Shown here: one piece after another, positions 10,250-17,573 of the stretch
Numbering within the stretch: the first letter of the stretch is position 1
Layout: each line of letters opens with the position of its first letter
DNA from: CAZEFK01 sp964511405
GTDB lineage: Bacteria > Pseudomonadota > Alphaproteobacteria > Elsterales > Elsteraceae
Reading direction: 5' to 3'
DNA: 35,587 nt
Assembly (NCBI GenBank): GCA_964511405.1
Contig: CAZEFK010000055.1
Coordinates: 1 to 35,587 of the forward strand
Position numbers and translations under genes: made by a program
Notes under the pieces: model-generated
Told to the model about the DNA's origin: nothing
What the model saw: only the letters and a program-made list of their open reading frames with translations
Database searches by the model: none

Positions 10250-10942
10250 ATGCCGCCAAGCAATCTCCAGCGCACCCGGCTCGAGCCGGTCGACCCGGCC
10301 CTGCTGAAGGGCCTGCGCGAGCATGTCCATGACCGGTTGCGCCAGGCGATCATCGCCGGCGAGCTGCCGGCCGGCACCGTGCTGAACGAGCGCCAGGCCG
10401 CCGAGCAGCTGGGGGTCAGCACGACGCCGCTCAAGGAGGCGCTGCGCCGGCTCGAGAGCGAGGGCCTGGTCCAGACCGTGCCCCGGCGCGGCGTCCGGGT
10501 CACCTTCGACGCGGCCCAGGCCGAGGAGATGACGCTGGCGCGGGCGGCCCTGGAAGGCATGATCGCGCGGGTCGCCGCCGGCAGCATCACGCCGGCCGGA
10601 GTCGCCCAGCTGCGCGCCGTCCTGGTCGACATGGCCGAGGCCACGACCGCCGGCGACGCCGACCGGCTGATCGCCCTCAACGAGCGCTTCCACGACGCCA
10701 TCCACCTGGTCTCGGGCTGCCGCTACCTGCAGCGCGTCCTGGCCGGGCAGCGCATTTACGACCATGCCGCGCGGGCGTTCCTGCTGAGCGACGTCGCGGA
10801 GCGCGCGCGCGCCCTCGCCGAGCACCAGGCCATCGTCGAGGCGCTGGCCCGCACCCATCCCGACGACGCCGAGCGGGCCATGCGCGAGCATGTCCTGCGC
10901 TCGGGCCAGCAGCATGTGAGGACCGCCTTCGAACGGCGCTGA
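10250..10942 (+). CDS. GntR-family regulator with FCD ligand-binding domain
   Basis: 230 residues from the ATG at 10250. The N-terminal winged helix (about 17-80) includes RQAIIAGELPAGTVLNERQA and LGVSTTPLKEALRRLESEGL. The helical FCD domain carries the usual metal/ligand histidines in NERFHDAIH, EHQAIVEAL and MREHV. FCD regulators commonly repress catabolic genes for organic or sugar acids and release DNA on binding the acid. The upstream in-frame TTG at 10226 is an alternative start; neither has a clear ribosome-binding site, and the palindrome just upstream of the ATG argues for the shorter form. The gene is followed after 11 bp by the DapA-family gene, so they form an operon, and it diverges from the transporter operon. 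Confidence 0.92.
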   Translation: MPPSNLQRTRLEPVDPALLKGLREHVHDRLRQAIIAGELPAGTVLNERQAAEQLGVSTTPLKEALRRLESEGLVQTVPRRGVRVTFDAAQAEEMTLARAALEGMIARVAAGSITPAGVAQLRAVLVDMAEATTAGDADRLIALNERFHDAIHLVSGCRYLQRVLAGQRIYDHAARAFLLSDVAERARALAEHQAIVEALARTHPDDAERAMREHVLRSGQQHVRTAFERR

Positions 10943-10953
10943 GGAGCTCCATC

Positions 10954-11859
10954 ATGACCGACAGGATCAGAACCGCGCTCGCCGGCATCTCGGGCGTGCA
11001 TGTCACGCCCTATGGCGCCGATGGCGGCGTCGACGCCGCGCTCCTGGCGCGGATCGTCGACCGCATCGCCGCATCGGGCGTGCACAATGTCGTCTCGGCC
11101 GGCAATACCGGCGAGTTCTATGCGCTGACCTTGGACGAGGTGCGCGCCGTCCACGACGCCGCGATCGCCGGCAACCGCGGGCGATCGCTGCTGACCGCCG
11201 CGGTCGGCCGCTCGCTGGCCGACGCCATCGTGCTCGGGCGCCGGGCCAAGGCCGCCGGGGCCGACGCCCTCATGGCCCACCAGCCGGTCGACCCGTTCGC
11301 AGCACCCCAGGCCCAGGCCGCCTACTTCACCGCCATCGCCGACGCCGTCGACCTGCCGCTGGTCGCCTATGTGCGGTCCGAGAGCCTGGGCCTCGACCAG
11401 CTGATGGCGATCGCCAACCATCCCAATGTCGCCGGCGTCAAGTTCGCGACCACCAACGTCATGCTGCTGGCCGAGTGCATCCGCGCCAGCAGCGCCGGCA
11501 CGGCGCTGTGGGTGTGCGGCCTGGCCGAGAGCTGGGCCGCCCCGTTCGACGCGGTCGGCGCCCGCGGCTTCACCTCGGGCCTGGTCAATGTCGACCCGGC
11601 CCGCTCGCTCGCCATCCATCGCGCCCTCGAAGCCGGCGACGCGTCCACCGCCCAGCACCTGGTCGCGGCCATCGCCGGCTTCGAGAAGCTGCGCACCAAG
11701 TTCGGCAACGGCGCCAACGTCACCGTGGTCAAGGAGGCGCTGAGCCTGCAGGGCTTCGCGGTCGGCCCGGTACGCCTGCCCGGCCTGCCGGCCCTGGATG
11801 CCGGCGACCGCGCCGCGCTGGCCGAGATGCTGCGCGGCTGGGGCGCGCTGGCCGGGTAA
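10954..11859 (+). CDS. DapA-family (dihydrodipicolinate synthase-like) aldolase/lyase
   Basis: 301-residue TIM-barrel class I aldolase of the DHDPS/NAL family. The AGNTGEF motif (about 49-55) occupies the GTTGE position. Y139 (VAYVRS) and Schiff-base K163 (GVKFATT) are at the expected spacing. The usual YNxPxR after the tyrosine is replaced by YVRSES, which argues against lysine biosynthesis. A 2-keto-3-deoxy-acid aldolase or related lyase/dehydratase is more likely, producing pyruvate plus an aldehyde. The gene has a GAGGAG ribosome-binding site, follows the GntR gene by 11 bp, and is convergent with the HtrA-like gene 13 bp away. It would act after the enolase-superfamily dehydratase. The substrate assignment is inference. 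Confidence 0.88.
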   Translation: MTDRIRTALAGISGVHVTPYGADGGVDAALLARIVDRIAASGVHNVVSAGNTGEFYALTLDEVRAVHDAAIAGNRGRSLLTAAVGRSLADAIVLGRRAKAAGADALMAHQPVDPFAAPQAQAAYFTAIADAVDLPLVAYVRSESLGLDQLMAIANHPNVAGVKFATTNVMLLAECIRASSAGTALWVCGLAESWAAPFDAVGARGFTSGLVNVDPARSLAIHRALEAGDASTAQHLVAAIAGFEKLRTKFGNGANVTVVKEALSLQGFAVGPVRLPGLPALDAGDRAALAEMLRGWGALAG

Positions 11860-11872
11860 CCCGCCGCGGTGC

Positions 11873-12847
11873 TCAGTGCAGCTGCGGCGACCGCAGCAGG
11901 CGATTGCGGTCGGCCGACTGGACCGCCACGGTCACCGTCTCGTCGCCGCGCGCCACCTTCAGCGGCACCACGGCGCCGGCGGGGCCGGTCGCCCACACGG
12001 TGCGCCAGAGGCTGGCGAGATCGCCGACCTCGGCGCCGCCCACCGCCAGGACCTGGTCGCCGGTCTGGATGCCGGCATGCTCGGCCGGCCCGCCCTTGGC
12101 CACGCCGGCGACGATGACGGCATCGCCCTGCTCGGCCGCATAGATGCCGAGCCACGGCCGGGGCGTGCGGTTGGCGCGGCCGGTGCTCAGCATGTCGCCC
12201 AGGATCGGGGTCAGCAGTCTGACCGGCACCACCATGTTCGACACCAGCTGGCGGCCGCGGGAATCGACGGTCTGCAGGACCAGCGAGCCGATGCCGATCA
12301 GCTTGCCGGCCTCGTCGATCAGGGCGCCGCCGCTCCAGAATGGATGGGCGGGTGCGGTGAACAGCGCCTCGTCGAGCAGGTACTCCCAGTAGCCCGCGAA
12401 CTCCTGGCGCCGGATCACCTTGGTCTCGATGGCGTGGCTGCGGCCGCCACCGGCGGCCAGGATCGCCGGCTCGCCATGCTCGACCTCGACATCGTCGCGC
12501 AGCGCCAAGGCCGGCAGGTTGAGCCGCCCCAAGGCCTGGACCACGCCGAACCCGGTCTCCTGGTCATAGGCCAGGGCATGCCCGGGCACCACGCGGCCGT
12601 CGCCGGTGGCGAGCCAGATGCTCTCGGCCTCGGTGATCAGATAGCCGATGGTCAGCACCAGGCCATCCTCGCGGATCACGACGCCGCTGCCCGCACGCTC
12701 GGTGCCCAGCACCGAGGCCGTGAAGGCGTTGGCCGGAACCGTCACGCTCAGGCCGACCACCGCCTGCAGGGCGCGATCGAGATCGAACCCGTGGTCGCCC
12801 GGATCGGGCTGCAGGTCGGCGGGAATCTTCCAGTCGGTGTTGGCCAT
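11873..12847 (-). CDS. HtrA-like trypsin-fold/PDZ protein lacking catalytic His and Asp (probable pseudoprotease)
   Basis: 324 residues with an S1C-type trypsin fold (about 25-215) and one PDZ domain (about 230-315: PWLGIYAAEQGDAVIVAGVA, GGPAEHAGIQTGDQVLAVGG). Aligned by eye to DegP landmarks, GSGVVI...VLTIGYLI has Tyr69 where the His of the NNHVV motif should be. DQETGFGVVQ has Gly99 where the Asp of the DLAV motif should be. HPFWSGGAL retains Ser172 but changes the preceding Asn to Trp. The N-terminus has no signal peptide, so the protein looks cytoplasmic. It probably binds peptides or acts as a scaffold rather than cutting. Nothing in the immediate neighbours shows a partner. The ATG at 12847 follows GAGGAG. 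Confidence 0.85.
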   Translation of the reverse strand: MANTDWKIPADLQPDPGDHGFDLDRALQAVVGLSVTVPANAFTASVLGTERAGSGVVIREDGLVLTIGYLITEAESIWLATGDGRVVPGHALAYDQETGFGVVQALGRLNLPALALRDDVEVEHGEPAILAAGGGRSHAIETKVIRRQEFAGYWEYLLDEALFTAPAHPFWSGGALIDEAGKLIGIGSLVLQTVDSRGRQLVSNMVVPVRLLTPILGDMLSTGRANRTPRPWLGIYAAEQGDAVIVAGVAKGGPAEHAGIQTGDQVLAVGGAEVGDLASLWRTVWATGPAGAVVPLKVARGDETVTVAVQSADRNRLLRSPQLH

Positions 12848-13072
12848 GGCTCTCCTCGCCCGCTGCTGGGCGAACTATACCGGGCGGGCGGTCCGGCGTG
12901 AATCGGCTTGCCGCCCGGAACTCACGATTGCAGTTGCGAAGGGCACGCGCGAAAAACTTGATCAGTCTTCAACACGGCGGCACGCAATCATCACTCGGCG
13001 ATTCACCAAAATTTAGGGGCTTCCGACTTACATGCTGATGGTGGTCATCTGGTCGGAACGCGTCGCAAATAG

Positions 13073-13084
13073 ATAAAATTTTAT
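13073..13084. promoter_or_regulatory. AT-rich palindrome in the PilZ-gene promoter region
   Basis: ATAAAATTTTAT is a perfect 12-bp palindrome, 17 bp upstream of the PilZ-protein start. It contains TAAAAT, which could serve as a -10 box, but no convincing -35 box is seen. In DNA this GC-rich it stands out. Confidence 0.3.
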
Positions 13085-13101
13085 GATTTGGGAGATCGGC
13101 C

Positions 13102-13917
13102 ATGGCAGCGGCAACCAAGACGGCGATCGATCCCGAAGCCCTCGCGGCCCTGATCGAGCAGCAGGAACAGCGCTGCCGCAGCGATCTGGACGCGGCCCTG
13201 ATCGATGCCCGCGCCGGGCAGGCGATGCCGGTTGTCGAACGCCTGACGCGGATGGCCGAGTTCATCGCCGAGAGCGCACTGCCCGGTCCCCGGCGCGAGG
13301 CGATCAAGGCCGAGGCCATGGAGATCCAGCGCGACGCCTATCGCAAGCAGTGCGACCGCTTGCTGGACGAGGCCATGGCCCACAGCCGCAGCGGCGACAC
13401 CGCGGCCCGCGCCCAGGTGCTGATGGGCGCCCAGGAGACCCTGGGCAAGGCGCTGGCGCTCGGCTTGGATGCCGAGTTCAAGGTCTCGTTCGCCAAGAAG
13501 CTCAATGTGCTGATGATGACCCAGCCGGCCGGCACGTCGGAGAAGGCCGGGATCGACAAGCATCATGACTGGGAGAGCAACACCGGCGCCGAATACCGGT
13601 CGGGCGAGAAGGGCAAGCGCCGCCATCTCCGGTTCAAGGACCCGGTGCTGCTGGTCAGCACCGGCCGCGCCGAGTTCCGGACCCGTGACTGGGCGTTGGG
13701 CGGCCTGCGCGTGGCCTGCGCCGCCGGCGACTTCCGGCAGGGCCAGCAGCTGACGATCAGCTTCCGGGCCGAGACCATGCCGGAGACCAGCTACCAGGGC
13801 CGGGTCGAGGTGTGCCGGCTGATGGAGGAGGCCGCGGCCATGCGCTTCCTCAGCCTCGACAACCCGATCATCCGCCTGGTCAAGACCCTGCGCCGGGCCC
13901 GGCTCGACCCGTGCTGA
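13102..13917 (+). CDS. PilZ-domain protein (c-di-GMP receptor) with helical N-terminal region
   Basis: 271 residues. Residues 1-150 are rich in helix-forming Ala, Glu and Gln and unassigned. Residues about 170-265 form a PilZ domain. The c-di-GMP-binding RxxxR motif is R173-R177 (RRHLR). The second motif, usually (D/N)xSxxG, is D196-W-A-L-G-G, so the serine is replaced by alanine; binding may be weakened but both arginines remain. The last residues, IRLVKTLRRARLDPC, are basic. The ATG follows GGGAGA. It is transcribed alone, and its stop codon lies in a hairpin shared with the convergent greB. Together with the EAL protein at 25599 it shows c-di-GMP signalling in this organism. The output pathway is unknown. 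Confidence 0.88.
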   Translation: MAAATKTAIDPEALAALIEQQEQRCRSDLDAALIDARAGQAMPVVERLTRMAEFIAESALPGPRREAIKAEAMEIQRDAYRKQCDRLLDEAMAHSRSGDTAARAQVLMGAQETLGKALALGLDAEFKVSFAKKLNVLMMTQPAGTSEKAGIDKHHDWESNTGAEYRSGEKGKRRHLRFKDPVLLVSTGRAEFRTRDWALGGLRVACAAGDFRQGQQLTISFRAETMPETSYQGRVEVCRLMEEAAAMRFLSLDNPIIRLVKTLRRARLDPC

Positions 13918-13943
13918 CCGGACCGCAGGCGGGATCCGGTCAG
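13914..13943. terminator. Bidirectional hairpin built from both stop codons
   Basis: CTGACCGGA (13914-13922) and its exact complement TCCGGTCAG (13935-13943) enclose a 12-base loop. The left arm contains the TGA of the PilZ gene and the right arm contains the complement of the greB TGA. It is placed to end both convergent transcripts, though no T-run follows on either side. Confidence 0.6.
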
Positions 13944-14488
13944 CCCGCGGCGTAGTCGATGGCCACCACTTCAAGCGTCTCGCGCCCGACCGGGGTGCGC
14001 AGCTCGACCAGGTCGCCGACGGCGGCCTTCATCAGGGCGCGGGCGATCGGCGAGATCCAGCTGACCTGGCCGCGGTCGAGGTCGGCCTCGTCGGTGCCGA
14101 CGATGCGGACGGTCTTCTCGACCCCGTCCTCGTTGGCATAGGTCACCCAGGCGCCGAAGAACACTTGGTCCCGCTTGACCTGGCGCGCCGGATCGACGAC
14201 TTCGGCGATCTCCAGCCGCTTGGTCAGGAAGCGAATGCGCCGGTCGATCTCGCGCAGCCGCTTCTTGCCGTAGATGTAGTCGCCATTCTCGGAGCGGTCG
14301 CCGTTGCCGGCCGCCCATGACACGACCTCGACCACCTTCGGCCGCTCGACGCGGGCCAGGTGGGCGAGCTCGGCCTGCAGCCGGCCGAGGCCCTCGGGCG
14401 TGATGTAGTTGCGCACCCCGACCGGCGCCGCCGCCTCTGGCGCGTCGTCGTCCTGGGCCTCGGTCTCCTTGGTGAACGCCTTGCTCAT
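13940..14488 (-). CDS. greB: Transcription elongation factor GreB
   Basis: 182-residue GreA/GreB-family factor that enters the RNA polymerase secondary channel and stimulates cleavage of backtracked RNA. The coiled-coil tip reads GNGDRSENGDYIYGKKRLRE, with the conserved acidic pair at D64 and E67. The following REIDRRIRFLTKRLE is GreB-specific. The C-terminal globular domain contains GTDEADLDRGQVSWISPIAR and ALMKAAVGD. An N-terminal extension of about 25 residues, acidic and Ala-rich, precedes the core compared with the 158-residue E. coli protein. The ATG (14486-14488) overlaps the stop of the upstream MFS transporter as ATGA. Coupling an elongation factor to a drug transporter is an uncommon arrangement. 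Confidence 0.95.
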   Translation of the reverse strand: MSKAFTKETEAQDDDAPEAAAPVGVRNYITPEGLGRLQAELAHLARVERPKVVEVVSWAAGNGDRSENGDYIYGKKRLREIDRRIRFLTKRLEIAEVVDPARQVKRDQVFFGAWVTYANEDGVEKTVRIVGTDEADLDRGQVSWISPIARALMKAAVGDLVELRTPVGRETLEVVAIDYAAG

Positions 14489-16023
14489 CGCTTCCCCGCC
14501 GCCGTGGCGCCGTCGCCCGCCATCTCGGTGCGCAGCGGCAGCTCGCGCACTCGGGAATAGGCCAGCGCGGCCAACGCTTCCAGCAGGATCACACCGAAGA
14601 ACTCGACATGGAAGGCCGGACCGATCGCCTGGACCAGCCGCCCCCGCGCCTCGGCCTCGAGGCCGGCAAGCGCCGCCGGCCCGGTCTCGAGCAGCCGCCG
14701 CACCGCTGTTGCGTCGACGACGCCGGCCAGGGCCCGAACCAGCATGGCCGTCAGCACGGCACCGAACAGCGCCACGCCCAGCGAGCCGCCCAGCGACCGG
14801 CAGAACGAGTTGGCGCCGGTGGCGGTGCCGAGGTCGGGCCGGTCGACCGCGTTCTGCACCGACACCGTCATGACCGGGAAGGTCAGGCCCAGGCCGAAGC
14901 CGATCATGGCCAGGGCCAGGCCGGTCTCGAACCGCCCTCCGGGGATCGCCTGCAGCGCCAGCAGGCCGTACGCCGCCGCCACCAGCGGCATGCCGATGAA
15001 GGGCAGGAACTTGTAGCGGCCGGTCAGGTTCATGACGCGGCCCGAGACCGTGGCGGCCGTCACCTGCCCCAGCATCATCGGCATCAGCAAGAGGCCGGCG
15101 TCGCTGGCCGTGACGCCCTGGGTCAGCTGCAGGAACAGCGGCAGGTAGATCAGCGACGAGAACATGACCATGGCGGTCATCAGTGTGATCAGCACCGATC
15201 CGCGGAACACCGGATTGCCAAGCAGGCGAAGCGGGAACAGGGGCTCGGCCGCCCGCCGCTGCCGCCACACGAAGACCGCCGCCAGCGCCAAGCCGGCGGC
15301 CAGCAGGCCCAGCAGCCGCGGCGAGCCCCAGGGCAGCGTCCGCCCGCCCCAGGTCAGCACCAGCAACAGCGTCGAGCTGGCCACGACGATCAGCAGCGCC
15401 CCGGGATAGTCGATGCGATGGCGCACGCGCGGCGCGACCAGGCGGCCGAGCAGGCGCCAGGTCGCGACCAGCGCCAGCATCCCGATCGGCAGATTGATCA
15501 GGAACACCCAGTGCCAGGACAGCCGGTCGACCAGCACCCCGCCCAGCAGCGGGCCGGCGATGCTGGAGGTCACGAACACCGACGCGATGTAGCCCTGGTA
15601 GCGGCCTCGCTCGCGGGGCGTCACCATGTCGGCGATGATCGTCTGCGACAGCAGCATCAGGCCGCCGCCCCCTGCCCCCTGGACCCCGCGGAACAGGATC
15701 AGCTGCAGCATCGACGACGACAGCGCGCACAGCAGCGAGCCGGTCAGGAACACCCAGATCGCCACCTGCATCACCGGGCGCCGGCCGAACTGGTCGCTGA
15801 GCTTGCCGTAGATCGGCGCCGCCGCGGTCGAGGTCAGCAGATAGGCCGTGACCACCCACGACATCTGGTCGAGCCCGCCCAGCCGGCCCGCGATGCTGGG
15901 CAGGGCGGTGGCGACGATGGTCTGGTCGAGGGCCGCCAGCATCATGCACAGCATGACGCCCGCGAACACCAAGCGGATCTCCTGCGGGCTGAAGCGGGCC
16001 CGCGGCGCCTCGGTCACGGTCAT
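14485..16023 (-). CDS. MFS multidrug efflux transporter, DHA2 family (EmrB/QacA-like, 14 TM)
   Basis: 512-residue proton-driven exporter in the inner membrane. Motif D1-like LAALDQTIVATALPSIAGRL follows the first helix. Motif A is YGKLSDQFGRRPVM, motif B LILFRGVQGAGGGGLMLLSQ and motif C SSIAGPLLGGVLVDRLSWHW, followed by VFLINLPIG. Length and fourteen hydrophobic segments fit DHA2. No membrane-fusion partner gene is adjacent, so it may work alone or with a partner elsewhere. The start ATG is at 16021-16023. It is the upstream partner of greB, overlapping it by four bases. Substrates are not predictable. Confidence 0.93.
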   Translation of the reverse strand: MTVTEAPRARFSPQEIRLVFAGVMLCMMLAALDQTIVATALPSIAGRLGGLDQMSWVVTAYLLTSTAAAPIYGKLSDQFGRRPVMQVAIWVFLTGSLLCALSSSMLQLILFRGVQGAGGGGLMLLSQTIIADMVTPRERGRYQGYIASVFVTSSIAGPLLGGVLVDRLSWHWVFLINLPIGMLALVATWRLLGRLVAPRVRHRIDYPGALLIVVASSTLLLVLTWGGRTLPWGSPRLLGLLAAGLALAAVFVWRQRRAAEPLFPLRLLGNPVFRGSVLITLMTAMVMFSSLIYLPLFLQLTQGVTASDAGLLLMPMMLGQVTAATVSGRVMNLTGRYKFLPFIGMPLVAAAYGLLALQAIPGGRFETGLALAMIGFGLGLTFPVMTVSVQNAVDRPDLGTATGANSFCRSLGGSLGVALFGAVLTAMLVRALAGVVDATAVRRLLETGPAALAGLEAEARGRLVQAIGPAFHVEFFGVILLEALAALAYSRVRELPLRTEMAGDGATAAGKR

Positions 16024-16107
16024 GATGGCCGAGAGACTAGAGCAGTTCGCCGCCGCGTGGCCCGCAAATCCGGCGGGGCGGCCCGGCGTCAGTCGAAGAA
16101 CTGGACG

Positions 16108-16524
16108 CTACTCCAGGAACCGCCGGCGGATCTCCGGCGGCGGGATCATGCACTGGGCCTTGCGGCCGAACAGGCGGTAGCGGTTGCGCGCGATCCGGTC
16201 GTACAGCCAGTCCGCCCAGCGCCGCGGCAACAGGCGCCCGGCCTGGAGCAGCGGCCACAGGCCGCCCATATAGCGGACGCAGCGGAAGACGGCCTGCGAC
16301 TTGAGATGGACGCGCCCGTCCTCCAGCAGCACGAAGCTGTCGGGGTCGGTGAGCGGCAGGCCATGACGCGCCAGCACCTGCCGGCCGGCCGTCGACTGCA
16401 TCGCGGCAAAGCGCAGCCGCCCGGTGCGGTCGCGCGGCGCCAGCACCTGGACCGACCAGCTGCACAGGTTGCAGACGCCGTCGAACAGCACCAGCGGGCC
16501 GGCCTCGGGCGGATCGTCGGGCAT
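16108..16524 (-). CDS. DCC-family (DUF393) thiol-disulfide-type protein
   Basis: 138 residues from the ATG at 16522-16524, preceded by CCGGAGCG. The family motif DGVCNLCSW lies at residues 15-23, giving the DxxCxxC signature (D15, C18, C21) that names the DCC group. VLARHGLPLTDPDSFVLLED and the C-terminal LYDRIARNRYRLFGRKAQC are also typical. The family is predicted to have a thioredoxin-like fold and a redox role, but no enzyme activity is firmly established. An in-frame extension to 16611 is possible but less conserved. It diverges from the DUF1127 gene. Confidence 0.88.
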   Translation of the reverse strand: MPDDPPEAGPLVLFDGVCNLCSWSVQVLAPRDRTGRLRFAAMQSTAGRQVLARHGLPLTDPDSFVLLEDGRVHLKSQAVFRCVRYMGGLWPLLQAGRLLPRRWADWLYDRIARNRYRLFGRKAQCMIPPPEIRRRFLE

Positions 16525-16591
16525 GGACGGGCGCTCCGGTGACAAATCAGTTACGCGTGTGACGCATAGCACAGGGTCGATCCATGCGCTG

Positions 16592-16607
16592 ATCGCAATG
16601 CTGCGAT
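16592..16607. promoter_or_regulatory. Small dyad between DCC and DUF1127 genes
   Basis: ATCGCA and TGCGAT flank a 4-base spacer in the 167-bp divergent intergenic region. It could be an operator or chance; no regulator gene is adjacent. Confidence 0.25.
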
Positions 16608-16691
16608 GCACAACTACGCCTGGAGCTTTGGATCGGCGAGCCTATCTTCTCGGCAGCGACCATCGCTAAACACCGTGAAGGAATCATTCAA

Positions 16692-16943
16692 ATGTCCGCT
16701 TTCTCCGACACCCGGTCGACCCAGCAGGCTGGCCTGACCACGACGGGTCGGTCGGTCGGCCTCCTGGCCACGCTCACCCAGTTCACCGCCCGCCTCGCGG
16801 CCAAGATCGCCGAGCGCCGCGCCTATGCCGAGCTGATGTCGCTCGACGACCGCACCCTGGCCGACATCGGCCTGCGCCGGGCCGGCGAGACCCTGTACTC
16901 GGTTCGCCCCGAGGGCCAGGTCGGCCGCATCCGCTCGCTGTAA
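16692..16943 (+). CDS. DUF1127 (YjiS-like) small basic protein
   Basis: 83 residues. The DUF1127 core is at about 35-65: ERRAYAELMSLDDRTLADIG followed by LRRAGE. A variable Ser/Thr-rich N-terminus precedes it. The start ATG follows AAGGA at proper spacing. In alphaproteobacteria, proteins of this family have been linked to phosphate, RNA or stress physiology through RNA binding, but the role of this copy is unknown. It stands alone. A hairpin at 16964-16986 may end its transcript. Confidence 0.88.
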   Translation: MSAFSDTRSTQQAGLTTTGRSVGLLATLTQFTARLAAKIAERRAYAELMSLDDRTLADIGLRRAGETLYSVRPEGQVGRIRSL

Positions 16944-16963
16944 CCGGACTGCCGGCTCGCGTT

Positions 16964-16986
16964 GGGCAGGCGCCTCGGCGCCGCCC
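16964..16986 (+). terminator. Candidate hairpin terminator after the DUF1127 gene
   Basis: GGGC-A-GGCGC, loop CTCG, GCGCC-GCCC forms a nine-pair stem with one bulged A, 21 bp after the stop. No T-run follows, so termination is a guess. Confidence 0.35.
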
Positions 16987-17099
16987 GTGCGGGCAGGCAG
17001 GCCCAGGGTCGCGCACCCGACCTAAACCAGGTGCGATAGCACGCCGTCCGGCGGGCGCTCTGGTCGGACCGATCTCGAAACCCCGATAGCGCCACCGCG

Positions 17100-17501
17100 T
17101 CAGTCCGAGCCCTCGGCAAAGTCGCGCAACCGATCGCGGCGACCCAAGCGCGTATCGCGCTCAGCCTTCACAGCGGCGGCGGCAAGCGCCTCGTCGTCCG
17201 CAGTGTCGAGGTGCAACCCCAGCTCTCGCCCTCGTGCCGCGAGTTGCCCCTGCAACACCTGGTTTCCCGCCCCGGCGATCGCGCGGCCACAACCATCCAG
17301 CAAACGGTCCTTTGCCTCCGGCGACCCCGCGGTCAGGACATAGCGCGCCGTGCGACGCGCCGGGGCCGGCAGGCCCAGATACAAGGCCAAGGCCGCCGAT
17401 ACCAGCGCGCTCATCGTCGTGGCTTCGTCTTCGGCCAGTTTGGCAGCCACGTCGTGCAACTCTGCCGGGATCACGCCCGACACCGACTTTCCCGCAGCCA
17501 T
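17100..17501 (-). CDS. Small ribbon-helix-helix-like protein, function unknown
   Basis: 133 residues. The N-terminal 45 residues (VSGVIPAELHDVAAKLAEDE, then ATTMSALVSAALALYLG) look like a ribbon-helix-helix DNA-binding unit: a short strand followed by two helices. The remainder is helical and charged, with no recognised domain. The ATG at 17499-17501 is preceded by GGAGG at 6 bases, supporting a real gene. An antitoxin or plasmid-type repressor is possible, but no toxin gene is adjacent. The upstream neighbour, a chemoreceptor on the same strand, ends 72 bp away. Confidence 0.7.
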   Translation of the reverse strand: MAAGKSVSGVIPAELHDVAAKLAEDEATTMSALVSAALALYLGLPAPARRTARYVLTAGSPEAKDRLLDGCGRAIAGAGNQVLQGQLAARGRELGLHLDTADDEALAAAAVKAERDTRLGRRDRLRDFAEGSD

Positions 17502-17573
17502 GATGATCCTCCGATCCTCATGGGAACTATGGGATCGGTGGCCACCGTCCTCGAGCCGCGGGCCTGGGCGCCG

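Noticed and set aside
10954..11859. True dihydrodipicolinate synthase (dapA) for lysine synthesis
   Set aside because: The catalytic Lys and Tyr are present, but the YNxPxR motif is missing and the gene follows an FCD regulator in a catabolic locus.
14608..16542. Plus-strand open frame of more than 600 codons opposite the MFS gene
   Set aside because: Gln/His/Arg-rich shadow of the fourteen-helix transporter.
17100..17501. Antitoxin of a toxin-antitoxin pair
   Set aside because: The N-terminus resembles ribbon-helix-helix antitoxins, but no toxin-like gene lies on either side.
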